This document shows, piece after piece, positions 44,105 to 53,643 of a stretch of DNA of 64,000 bases. The stretch is from Hyphomicrobiales bacterium. Lineage in GTDB: Bacteria > Pseudomonadota > Alphaproteobacteria > Rhizobiales > Rhizobiaceae. The DNA lies in assembly GCA_900473805.1 (NCBI GenBank), contig UCMS01000008.1, positions 310,001-374,000 of the forward strand, in the 5' to 3' direction. Position 1 is the first letter of the stretch. Every line of letters starts with the position of its first letter. The position numbers were made by a program, and so were the translations under genes. Under the pieces are notes generated by a model. That model searched no databases, had not been told where the DNA came from, and saw only the letters and a list, made by a program, of their open reading frames with translations.

Positions 44105-45811
44105 ATGACGGAAACTATGAGCCGCCTCAGCGGCCGCGCCGCCGAAAAGATCTGGGTCCAATCCTATCCCGCCTCGGTGCCGGCGGAAATCGCCCCGCAC
44201 GCCCATCCCTCGCTGGGTGCCCTGTTTGAAGCCAGCTGCGCGAAATTCAGCGAACGTCAGGCCTTCACCAGTATGGGCCGCTCCATGACCTTCCGGGAAC
44301 TGGAAGACCAGTCGCGCAAGGTCGGCGCCTGGCTGCAGTCGAAGGGGCTTTCCAAGGGCGACCGCGTCGCCGTCATGACGCCGAACATCCTGCAAAACCC
44401 TGTCACCGTCTATGGCATCCTGCGCGCCGGCCTGACCGTGGTGAACGTCAACCCGCTGTACACGCCGCGCGAACTTGAGCACCAACTCAAGGATTCCGGC
44501 GCGAAGGCGATCGTCGTTCTGGAAAACTTCGCCCACACCGTCCAGCAGGTCGTCGACCGCACCGACGTCAAACATGTCGTCGTCTGCACCATGGGCGACA
44601 TGCTGGGCCTGAAAGGCCACATCGTCAATTTTGTCGTGCGGAAGGTGAAGAAGCTCGTCCCGGCCTGGACCATTCCCGGCCATACCAGCTTCAAGGCCAT
44701 GCTGGCAGAGGGCGGCAAACTGGCGCTGAAGCCGGTCCCGGTCTCTCCCGGCGATATCGCCTTCCTGCAATATACGGGCGGCACCACCGGCGTTTCCAAG
44801 GGCGCCGCCCTCACCCACGCCAATCTTCTCGCCAACAAGCAGCAGATCGCGCTGTGGCTGGAGGCGGCCTTTGCCGGTCAGTCCCGCCCCGACGTCCTCA
44901 ATTTTGTCTGCGCGCTGCCGCTCTACCACATCTTCGCGCTCACCGTGAATTCGCTGATGGGCATCGCGCTCGGCGGCCATAATCTGCTGATTGCCAATCC
45001 GCGCGACATCCCTGCCTTCATCAAGGAATTGCAGAGCTTCAAGGCACATATCTTCCCGGGCCTCAACACGCTGTTCAATGCGATGATGAACAATCCGGAA
45101 TTCAAGAAGATCGATTTCTCCTCCCTGATGCTCGTTCTCGGCGGGGGCATGGCGATCCAACGGCCGGTGGCCGAGCGCTGGCTTGCCATGACAGGACGTC
45201 CGATCACCGAAGGTTACGGCCTCTCCGAAACCTCCCCCGTTGCGACCGTCAATCGGCTCGATGCGCGTGAATTCTCGGGCATGATCGGTCTGCCGCTCCC
45301 CTCCACCGATATCGAAATCCGCGACGAGGACGGCAACACCCTGCCGATCGGCGAGGTCGGCGAAATCTGCATTCGCGGACCCCAGGTCATGGCCGGCTAC
45401 TGGCAGCGCCCGGAAGAGACGGCGAAGGTGATGAGCGCCGATGGCTTTTTCCGCTCCGGCGACATGGGCCTTATGGACGAGCGCGGCTATGTGAAAATCG
45501 TCGATCGCAAGAAGGACATGATCCTCGTCTCCGGCTTCAACGTCTATCCCAACGAGATCGAGGAAGTCGCGGTCATGCATCCGGGCGTGCTGGAATGCGC
45601 GGCCGTCGGCGTGCCGGACGAGCATTCGGGCGAGGCCGTGAAACTCTTCGTGGTGAAGAAGGACCAGGCGCTGACCATCGACGAGCTGAAAGCCCATTGC
45701 GCCGCCAACCTCACCAATTACAAGCGGCCGCGCTACATCGAGTTCCGCACCGAACTGCCAAAGACCAATGTCGGCAAGATCCTGCGGCGCGAGTTGCGCG
45801 ACGGAAAATAA
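44105..45811 (+). CDS. fadD: Long-chain fatty acid-CoA ligase
   Basis: This 568-aa AMP-forming synthetase has the P-loop YTGGTTGVSKGAALTH, the GYGLSETSP motif, the hinge DRKKDMILVSGFNVYP and the C-terminal catalytic Lys in TNVGKILRRELR. It activates fatty acids for beta-oxidation. ATG at 44105 follows GGGAGG. A palindromic operator lies about 110 bp upstream and a terminator follows the stop. Confidence 0.92.
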   Translation: MTETMSRLSGRAAEKIWVQSYPASVPAEIAPHAHPSLGALFEASCAKFSERQAFTSMGRSMTFRELEDQSRKVGAWLQSKGLSKGDRVAVMTPNILQNPVTVYGILRAGLTVVNVNPLYTPRELEHQLKDSGAKAIVVLENFAHTVQQVVDRTDVKHVVVCTMGDMLGLKGHIVNFVVRKVKKLVPAWTIPGHTSFKAMLAEGGKLALKPVPVSPGDIAFLQYTGGTTGVSKGAALTHANLLANKQQIALWLEAAFAGQSRPDVLNFVCALPLYHIFALTVNSLMGIALGGHNLLIANPRDIPAFIKELQSFKAHIFPGLNTLFNAMMNNPEFKKIDFSSLMLVLGGGMAIQRPVAERWLAMTGRPITEGYGLSETSPVATVNRLDAREFSGMIGLPLPSTDIEIRDEDGNTLPIGEVGEICIRGPQVMAGYWQRPEETAKVMSADGFFRSGDMGLMDERGYVKIVDRKKDMILVSGFNVYPNEIEEVAVMHPGVLECAAVGVPDEHSGEAVKLFVVKKDQALTIDELKAHCAANLTNYKRPRYIEFRTELPKTNVGKILRRELRDGK

Positions 45812-45822
45812 ATCGATTGAAA
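45809..45822. promoter_or_regulatory. TAAATCGATTGAAA motif, also found upstream of the fructokinase
   Basis: This 14-bp sequence overlaps the fadD stop and lies 89 bp before the pgi start. The same 14 bases occur in the 18-bp palindrome upstream of the fructokinase (49613-49630). LacI-family operators have this form with a central CG. Function here is uncertain because a terminator lies between the motif and pgi. Confidence 0.4.
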
Positions 45823-45824
45823 TT

Positions 45825-45855
45825 GGGGGAGCTGTCAGGCTCCCCCTGTCTTGAT
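45825..45855 (+). terminator. Intrinsic terminator of fadD
   Basis: GGGGGAGC (45825-45832) pairs with GCTCCCCC (45839-45846) across a 6-nt loop, followed by TGTCTTGAT. Confidence 0.8.
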
Positions 45856-45879
45856 AGCGCCTTGCGCTGCGACTAATGT
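45851..45879 (+). promoter_or_regulatory. Promoter of pgi
   Basis: TTGATA (45851-45856), 17 bp, TAATGT (45874-45879) is a good sigma-70-type match. It lies just after the fadD terminator and 31 bp before the pgi ATG. Confidence 0.55.
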
Positions 45880-45910
45880 CCCCGGCAACCACGTTAACAG
45901 GGACATTCCG

Positions 45911-47539
<1,629 letters not shown>

Positions 47540-47574
47540 GTGCCGCGCAATGTCCTTAAACCAGGGGGACGGGC

Positions 47575-47973
47575 ATGCTTCATCACATCGAAATCTACGT
47601 TTCGAACCTGGACGCGTCGCATGCGTTCTGGACGTCCTTGCTTACGAAGATCGGCTATGTGGAAGCCGGTCGCTGGGAGGATGGTTTTTCGCTCGATCAC
47701 GAGAGCGGGACCTATCTGACTTTCGTGCAAGTCGCGGCGAAGCATGCCCATCGGGGCTATCACCGGAGCGGTATCGGGCTAAACCATCTCGCCTTCAGTG
47801 TGCCGGATAGAAAGACCGTCGATACCCTTCATGACTTCTGCCGCGCGAACGGCGTGACTGTCCTCTATGAGGACCGCCATCCTTTTGCCAATGGCGGAGC
47901 AGAATATTATGCGCTGTTCGTCGAGGATCCGGACCGGATCAAGGTGGAGTTCGTGGCGGCGTCAACGGCCTGA
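47575..47973 (+). CDS. VOC family (glyoxalase/dioxygenase fold) protein
   Basis: This 132-aa protein starts MLHHIEIYVSNLDASHAFW. It has two betaalphabetabetabeta modules with likely metal ligands His4, His79-like in GLNHLAFSV and a C-terminal Glu in DRIKVEFVAA. Substrate unknown. It follows pgi by 35 bp after an AGGGGGA site and may be co-transcribed. Confidence 0.85.
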   Translation: MLHHIEIYVSNLDASHAFWTSLLTKIGYVEAGRWEDGFSLDHESGTYLTFVQVAAKHAHRGYHRSGIGLNHLAFSVPDRKTVDTLHDFCRANGVTVLYEDRHPFANGGAEYYALFVEDPDRIKVEFVAASTA

Positions 47974-48093
47974 TCGTCCCACGCCATCCCCGGCAACTCG
48001 AATGTTGTCGACAAAGATACCCACACTTGTTCCAATTCCCTCTACGTGAAGGGCATCGCCGGGTTTCAACGAGATCCGGAAGCCTCCGGCCGA

Positions 48094-48522
48094 TTACCCG
48101 CCCGCCAGCATTCGATCCAATGCAGCCTGCAAGGCATCGGCGGACGCATAGTCGAAATGTGCCTCATAAAACTCGATCCCCTGCCGCGCCTTGTCGGTAA
48201 AGTCGATGCGCGACGTATCGGTCGCCATGTCCACAGGCTCGCCGGTCGCGGCAGAAATCTTCATGGTCATGCCGAGGAAGGGCGAGCTTTCTTCGAAGGA
48301 CATTTTGCCACTGCGGAGCTGCTCATTCATCCAGTCGAACAGGTCCTGCCGGGTCATGCAGGTGAAATCGAGGGGCTCGGCATCGGCGCTGTCGTCTGTG
48401 GGCGCCTGCGTATCCGCGGTTTTCGCCGATAGCATCGCCTCGAACTCCTGCGTCCCCGCACCCTTGTTCGCAACGTTCCGTGTGCCCGAGAACAGGTAGC
48501 TGGCGGCTGTGTCGATTTTCAT
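48094..48522 (-). CDS. Hypothetical cytoplasmic protein
   Basis: This 142-aa protein starts MKIDTAASYLFSGTRNVANK with AAGGGAG upstream. It has no signal peptide or membrane segment. The middle (TCMTRQDLFDWMNEQLRSGK) and C-terminus (FYEAHFDYASADALQAALDR) are helical. It resembles hypothetical proteins of Rhizobiaceae; function unknown. Confidence 0.8.
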   Translation of the reverse strand: MKIDTAASYLFSGTRNVANKGAGTQEFEAMLSAKTADTQAPTDDSADAEPLDFTCMTRQDLFDWMNEQLRSGKMSFEESSPFLGMTMKISAATGEPVDMATDTSRIDFTDKARQGIEFYEAHFDYASADALQAALDRMLAGG

Positions 48523-48667
48523 GATTGCACTCCCTTCTGCGCAGACAGTTGCAATCAAATCTTGTGTCAACCTTTAGCGACGGACGGAGGGTTGCGGCCA
48601 GATACGTCGCCGGCAATGGCGCACTACGGAACCGGTTCCGAAACGGGCCGACGTCCGGTCGCTTCTC

Positions 48668-49594
48668 TCAGAACCCGATCTCCGCCGCCGTCGGCGGGTT
48701 CGCCCCTGCCCGCGACACGGTCACGGCCGCCGCCTTCGCGCCCACTGTCAGCGCCTCGCGCACAGCCTCTTCCGAGAGCGTCGCGACCTTGTCCTTGGTC
48801 AGCAATCCCTGACGCTTCAGCGATGCCAGAATACCCGCATCAAACGTGTCGCCGGCGCCGACGGTGTCGACAACTTCGACCTTGTTGGAGGGCACCGAGA
48901 CCTTGAAGTTGGCGGTATAAGCGGTTGCCCCTTCCGCGCCCTTGGTCAGCACCACGAGCTTGGCGCCGCGCGTCAGCCAATAGGCAGCGCGTTCGTCCTG
49001 GCTGCCCTTAAGATCGAACCAGTCGAGATCTTCATCGGAGAATTTCAGGATGTCGGACATATCGGCCATGCGGGCGATGCGGGCCTGGTGAGCCGCCTTG
49101 TCCTTGATGAAGCCGGGGCGGATGTTGGGGTCGAGCGATATCACGCGCGTCTTGTGCTCGCGGGTCATCAGCGCCTCGTAGGTCGAGCCGCAGGGCTCCG
49201 GGATCAGGCTGATCGCGCCGAAATGCAGGGCTTCGCAGCGGTCGTCGAGGGTCGGCAGATCGGCTTCCGTGATCATCCGGCCAGCCGTGTTCTCATCGTA
49301 GAAGGCATAGGATGCCTGGCCGTTGGTCAGCTTGACCAGCGCGATCGTGCAAGGCCGCGAGAGCGTGGCGCAATAGCTGTAATCGACGCCCGAGGATTTC
49401 AGCGTATCGCGCAGGATATCGCCCAGCATGTCATCGGAGAGGCCGGTGAAGAAGCCGGTGTCGATGCCAAGACGGCCCAGCGCAATTGCCGTGTTGAAGA
49501 TCGCGCCGCCGGCATAGGGCGAGAAGGCCCGCTCGCCGAGCGTGGTTTCGCGTGGCAACATGTCGATCAGCGCTTCGCCGCAACATAGGATCAT
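48668..49594 (-). CDS. Fructokinase (PfkB family)
   Basis: This 308-aa sugar kinase has the N-terminal PfkB pattern (CCGEALIDMLP and AGGAIFNTAIALGRLG) and the C-terminal ATP site VVDTVGAGDTFDAGI with the catalytic Asp. Length and motifs fit bacterial fructokinases, which phosphorylate the sugar brought in by the FrcBCA transporter. A palindrome with LacI-family form lies upstream at 49613-49630. Confidence 0.88.
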   Translation of the reverse strand: MILCCGEALIDMLPRETTLGERAFSPYAGGAIFNTAIALGRLGIDTGFFTGLSDDMLGDILRDTLKSSGVDYSYCATLSRPCTIALVKLTNGQASYAFYDENTAGRMITEADLPTLDDRCEALHFGAISLIPEPCGSTYEALMTREHKTRVISLDPNIRPGFIKDKAAHQARIARMADMSDILKFSDEDLDWFDLKGSQDERAAYWLTRGAKLVVLTKGAEGATAYTANFKVSVPSNKVEVVDTVGAGDTFDAGILASLKRQGLLTKDKVATLSEEAVREALTVGAKAAAVTVSRAGANPPTAAEIGF

Positions 49595-49612
49595 CGAGAC
49601 CTCCCAGACATC

Positions 49613-49630
49613 GTTTCAATCGATTTAAAC
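49613..49630. promoter_or_regulatory. 18-bp palindromic operator upstream of the fructokinase
   Basis: GTTTCAATCGATTTAAAC is symmetric at 16 of 18 positions with a central CG, typical of LacI-family sites. It lies 19 bp before the ATG and shares 14 bp with 45809-45822 near pgi. Confidence 0.55.
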
Positions 49631-49670
49631 CAAGCCGCTGCGAATTTCCAGTGCGACTTCGAGCAATTGC

Positions 49671-50363
49671 TCATGCAAGCGACGAAATCCCACCATTGCG
49701 GCCCGACCAGGCAAGCGGCGCATCCAGGAAGGCCTCGACCTCCGACAGGGTCTTCTCGTCGAAGAGCTTCTGTTCGCGCGCGACGGCCAAAACATTCCGC
49801 CAGGTGGCAATGAAATGAAGCTTCACCTTGCCATCTTCGAAACGCTGCTCGGCCTCCGGGAAGATCCCATAGAAAAACAATGCGATGCCGTGGTCGACGA
49901 CGCCGCCGGCCGCCCTCACCGCATCGATGAACTTGAACATGCTGCCGCCGGCGGTCGTCAGGTCTTCGATGACGAGAACACGCGCACCTTCGGGCATATG
50001 GCCTTCGATCTGGGCGTTACGGCCATGGCCTTTCGGCGCCTTGCGCACATAGATCATCGGAAGGCCGAGGCGATCGGCGAGAAGCGCCGCAAACGGGATG
50101 CCCGCCGTCTCGCCGCCGGCAATGCAGTCGAACTGCTCGAAGCCCGCATTGCGCATCAGGGTCGCGGCTGCGAAGTCCATGACAGCGGAGCGCACGCGAG
50201 GATAGGACAGGAGCTTGCGGCAGTCGATGTAGACGGGGCTCTTCATGCCCGAAGAGAGCTTGTAAGGCTCGGCCGCGTTGAAGTGCACCGCCTTGATCTC
50301 CCAGAGCATCTTCGCCACGAGGTCTGCCATGACGGCGGGGTCGGTGAAGGGGGTCTGGATCAT
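49671..50363 (-). CDS. pyrE: Orotate phosphoribosyltransferase
   Basis: This 230-aa enzyme makes orotidine monophosphate from orotate and PRPP. The PRPP-binding motif [14 protein letters not shown] and the flexible loop Lys-rich segment [16 protein letters not shown] are present. ATG at 50363 follows AGGAGA. It is separated from pyrC by two small genes. Confidence 0.95.
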   Translation of the reverse strand: MIQTPFTDPAVMADLVAKMLWEIKAVHFNAAEPYKLSSGMKSPVYIDCRKLLSYPRVRSAVMDFAAATLMRNAGFEQFDCIAGGETAGIPFAALLADRLGLPMIYVRKAPKGHGRNAQIEGHMPEGARVLVIEDLTTAGGSMFKFIDAVRAAGGVVDHGIALFFYGIFPEAEQRFEDGKVKLHFIATWRNVLAVAREQKLFDEKTLSEVEAFLDAPLAWSGRNGGISSLA

Positions 50364-50492
50364 CGGGTTCTCCTGTCTTTCCGGTTTTATCGGCAATAGC
50401 AGCAAGGCGAACGCCCCGCCAGATGGGTCCCGCATGGAACAATCCGCTTTGCCAAATCTTTAAGGGCTCACCACCCACGAAGGAACCATTCC

Positions 50493-50648
50493 ATGGACAA
50501 TATGCTCGTCATCCAGCCGGTCGTCGCGCTCATCGCCGGTATCCTGATCCTGATCATGCCGCGCCTGCTGAACTACGTCGTCGCGATCTACCTAATCGTC
50601 ATCGGCGTGCTCGGGCTGTGGCCGCAGCTGGCGACCATCGCGCCATAA
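50493..50648 (+). CDS. Small membrane protein, DUF3096 type
   Basis: This 51-aa protein is two membrane helices with a short turn: MDNMLVIQPVVALIAGILIL, then a NYVVAIYLIVIGVLGLWP helix. AAGGA lies 8 nt before the ATG. Size and sequence fit the DUF3096 family, common in proteobacteria; function unknown. Confidence 0.8.
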   Translation: MDNMLVIQPVVALIAGILILIMPRLLNYVVAIYLIVIGVLGLWPQLATIAP

Positions 50649-50714
50649 GGACGAACGCCGGGCGACGTCATTTGTGACGGCGGGCTGGATGGAAGATTAC
50701 CGAGAATTCACTCG

Positions 50715-50758
50715 GATTCCGTCAATACATATGTTTATTTATATGTATTGACGGAATC
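50715..50758. repeat. 18-bp perfect inverted repeat upstream of the DUF2202 gene
   Basis: GATTCCGTCAATACATAT (50715-50732) and its exact complement (50741-50758) flank GTTTATTT. The structure ends 17 bp before the ATG and leaves the AAAGGA site free. It could be an operator, an RNA hairpin or a small repeat element. Confidence 0.8.
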
Positions 50759-50775
50759 TTCCAAAGGACAACCCG

Positions 50776-51348
50776 ATGCGCTCTCCAATTCTCCTGATTG
50801 CCGGTCTGACAGCGGCTCTTTCAGGCTTTTCGCAACCGACCATTGCTGCAGAACTACTGCCGGCCACTCGAAACGCCCTCTACGCGGCACTCGCTGACGA
50901 GTATCGCGCGGAGGCCTTTTATGATGCGGTGATCGGAAAGTTCGGTGAGGTACGCCCGTTCAGCAACATCATCGTCGCCGAACAACATCATGCGGAGCAA
51001 CTCCGGCAGGTCATGATAAGCCATGGCTTGGAAGCGGGTAGCAACCGCGACATCGGTTCGGAGGCGATCGCGGCGACAGTGCCGGATACGCTGGCCGAAG
51101 CGTGCGCCATGGGCGTGCAGGCAGAAATTGCCAATCGGGATCTCTACGGCAAGGAACTGCTGCCTGCCGCCACTGATTATGACGATGTAACGGCGGTTTT
51201 CACCGCACTGCGCGACGCCTCGGAGAACAACCACCTTCCCGCCTTTCAGCGCTGTGGTGGCGAGGGCGCAGGATCCGGCAAACTACACGGAAAAGGCCAC
51301 GGCATGGGTCACGGTATGGACGGCGGCATGCAGCACGCGAAACCCTGA
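50776..51348 (+). CDS. Exported DUF2202 (ferritin-like) protein
   Basis: This 190-aa protein has a signal peptide (MRSPILLIAGLTAALSGFSQ) and a four-helix ferritin-like DUF2202 domain: EYRAEAFYDAVIGKFG, IIVAEQHHAEQLRQVMISHG and ALRDASENNHLPAFQRC carry the Glu and His set usual for a di-iron site. The C-terminal tail is His/Met/Gly-rich (GKGHGMGHGMDGGMQHAKP), suggesting metal binding in the periplasm. A striking hairpin precedes it. Confidence 0.88.
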   Translation: MRSPILLIAGLTAALSGFSQPTIAAELLPATRNALYAALADEYRAEAFYDAVIGKFGEVRPFSNIIVAEQHHAEQLRQVMISHGLEAGSNRDIGSEAIAATVPDTLAEACAMGVQAEIANRDLYGKELLPAATDYDDVTAVFTALRDASENNHLPAFQRCGGEGAGSGKLHGKGHGMGHGMDGGMQHAKP

Positions 51349-51387
51349 CGCACTTCAAGAGAACGCGTTACGACACCGCACCAAGCG

Positions 51388-51415
51388 AAGCCCCGCCGGG
51401 AAACAGGCGGGGCTT
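51388..51415. terminator. Bidirectional terminator between the DUF2202 gene and pyrC
   Basis: AAGCCCCGCC (51388-51397) pairs with GGCGGGGCTT (51406-51415) across an 8-nt loop between convergent genes. Confidence 0.75.
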
Positions 51416-51422
51416 GGCTGTA

Positions 51423-52460
51423 TTAGGCAACATCCCAGTGCAGCGCGAATTTCGGGTTGAACACCGTCACCGGTCCGGCGCCGGTGGAGATCTTGACGGG
51501 GAACTCGACCGGCTCCTCGCGCTTCACCAGGGTGATGGTCTCCTCGTTTGCCGGCAGTCCGTACCAGGCCGGACCATTCAGCGAGGTAAAGGCCTCAAGT
51601 TTGTCGAGCGCATTCTCTTCTTCGAAGACATGAGCCAGGCAGCTCATCGTGTTGATCGAGGTATAGATGCCGGCACAGCCGCAGGCGCATTCCTTCAGCG
51701 GATCGACATGCGGCGCGCTGTCGGTGCCGAGGAAGAACCTGCTATCGCCAGAGACAGCAGCCTTGCGCAGCGCCTGGCGATGGTTCTCGCGCTTGGCGAC
51801 CGGCAGGCAGTAGTAATGCGGCTGGATGCCGCCGACGAGGATGTCGTTGCGGTTGATGATCAGATGATGGGTGGTGATCGAGCCAGCCAGATTGCGCTCC
51901 GCGGAGCGGATATACGCAATGCCGTCTTCGGTCGTCACATGCTCCATGGTCACCTTCAGCTCCGGCAGGCGCTTGCGCAGCGGATCGAGGACCGTGTCGA
52001 TGAAGACCTTCTCGCGGTCGAAGATATCGACCTCCGGCGTCGTCACCTCGCCGTGCACGCAGAGGGGAAGGCCGATCTTCGCCATGCGCTCCAGCACCGG
52101 CATGGCCTTTTCCATGTCGCGTACGCCGCCATGGGAATTGGTCGTGGCACCGGCCGGATAAAGCTTCACCGCCGTGATCAGACCTGAGCGCTTGCCCTCC
52201 TCCACGTCATCGGGATTGGTGTGTTCCGTGAGATAGAGCGTCATCAGCGGCTCGAAGCGGTCGCCCGCCGGCACCGCTTTCAGGATTCGCTCACGATAGG
52301 CCTTTGCATCCGCCGTAGTGACGACCGGCGGCACAAGGTTCGGCATGATGATGGCGCGGGCGAAATGCCGGCTGGTGTCGCCGATCACGCCTTCCAGCAT
52401 GGCGCCATCGCGCAGATGCAGGTGCCAGTCGTCGGGGCGGCGGATGGTGAGGGATGACAT
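51423..52460 (-). CDS. pyrC: Dihydroorotase
   Basis: This 345-aa zinc amidohydrolase closes carbamoyl-aspartate to dihydroorotate. Visible motifs: metal site HLHLRDG, the carboxylated Lys in [25 protein letters not shown] and GTDSAPH. Length and motifs fit the short E. coli type (class II). It lies downstream of the HD-GYP gene and could be read from its own promoter. Confidence 0.95.
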   Translation of the reverse strand: MSSLTIRRPDDWHLHLRDGAMLEGVIGDTSRHFARAIIMPNLVPPVVTTADAKAYRERILKAVPAGDRFEPLMTLYLTEHTNPDDVEEGKRSGLITAVKLYPAGATTNSHGGVRDMEKAMPVLERMAKIGLPLCVHGEVTTPEVDIFDREKVFIDTVLDPLRKRLPELKVTMEHVTTEDGIAYIRSAERNLAGSITTHHLIINRNDILVGGIQPHYYCLPVAKRENHRQALRKAAVSGDSRFFLGTDSAPHVDPLKECACGCAGIYTSINTMSCLAHVFEEENALDKLEAFTSLNGPAWYGLPANEETITLVKREEPVEFPVKISTGAGPVTVFNPKFALHWDVA

Positions 52461-52526
52461 GGGGCGAACCTCCGGCTTGACGAGAACTCGCCGCCCTTAG
52501 CATGTCCAATCCGCCGGATCAAAGCA

Positions 52527-53627
52527 TCAGGCGACCCGTTCGCCGGGGAAGCGATCCGTCGAGTTCGCCATGGCGCGCTCCGCCTCTTCCGCCTGTTCAC
52601 GCCGGTCCTGTTCCATGATCGCCTGGATGCGCGGCAGTGCCCGTTCGAACGCCGCAACGCAATCGGGATCGAACTGGGTGCCGGCACGGCCGAGAATGTG
52701 TTCCACCGTCCGTGCGAAACTCCAGGCCGGCTTGTAGGGCCGCTCGGTGGTCAGCGCGTCGAAATTGTCGGCGATGCAGACGATGCGGCCGGAGATCGGG
52801 ATTGCCGTCCCGGCAAGACGGTTGGGATAGCCCTGCCCGTCCCAGCGCTCGTGGTGGCTGGCGGCGATCTCGGAGGCGAGCTGCAGCAGCGACGAATGCG
52901 AGCGTCCGAGAATGTCGCTGCCGATTTCGGCATGGGCCTGCATCTGGCGATATTCCGCTTCGGTCAGACGCCCCTGCTTCAAGAGCACGGTATCAGGCAT
53001 CGCCACCTTGCCAATATCGTGCATCGGCGCGGCAAGACGGATGTCGTGGCAGAGCTGGGCCGAGAGACCCAGTTCGATGGCGATGGCCTCGGAATAACAG
53101 GCGACCCGCATGGTGTGGCGGGCGGTTTCCGGATCCTTGTAGCCGGCTGCCAGCGTCAGGCGATGAATGATCTCCTGCTCCCGTTCGCGCAACTCGCCGA
53201 CCGCGCGCTCCACTTCGCGGCGGAGCCATTCGGCCTGGTCGGCGAGCTGGCGGCGGGCACGGGCGAGGCTGACGATGTTCTGCACGCGGGCCTGGAATTC
53301 GACCGGGTTGACCGGTTTTGTCAGGAAGTCGATCGCGCCGGCATTCAGCGCCGCCATGCGGGTCGTCATGTCCTTGTCGGCGGTCACGAAGATCACCGGC
53401 ACTTCGGCATATTTGTCGAAGCGCACGATCTCCGTGTAGAGCTCGACGCCATTATAGACCGGCATCTGGTAATCGATGATCGCAATGTCGAAATCGAGTT
53501 CCGGCAGGGCCGACAGCACGGCGTCGGGGCTGGCAAAGGGCAGCGCCTCGCAACTGTCGAGCTTGCCGACCAGCTTGGTCAGAAGCTTCAGGTTGGTGCT
53601 GTTGTCGTCAACCAACAAGATACGCAT
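52527..53627 (-). CDS. Response regulator with HD-GYP phosphodiesterase domain
   Basis: This 366-aa protein has a receiver domain (MRILLVDDNSTNLKLL, phospho-Asp in IAIIDYQMPVYNG) and an HD-GYP domain from about residue 155 (HDIGKVAMPD, then HHERWDGQGYPN). HD-GYP proteins hydrolyse cyclic di-GMP. It follows the hybrid kinase by 16 bp, so the kinase probably controls it by phospho-transfer. The start at 53627 follows GGAGGTGA. Confidence 0.92.
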   Translation of the reverse strand: MRILLVDDNSTNLKLLTKLVGKLDSCEALPFASPDAVLSALPELDFDIAIIDYQMPVYNGVELYTEIVRFDKYAEVPVIFVTADKDMTTRMAALNAGAIDFLTKPVNPVEFQARVQNIVSLARARRQLADQAEWLRREVERAVGELREREQEIIHRLTLAAGYKDPETARHTMRVACYSEAIAIELGLSAQLCHDIRLAAPMHDIGKVAMPDTVLLKQGRLTEAEYRQMQAHAEIGSDILGRSHSSLLQLASEIAASHHERWDGQGYPNRLAGTAIPISGRIVCIADNFDALTTERPYKPAWSFARTVEHILGRAGTQFDPDCVAAFERALPRIQAIMEQDRREQAEEAERAMANSTDRFPGERVA

Positions 53628-53643
53628 GGTCACCTCCGTGCTT

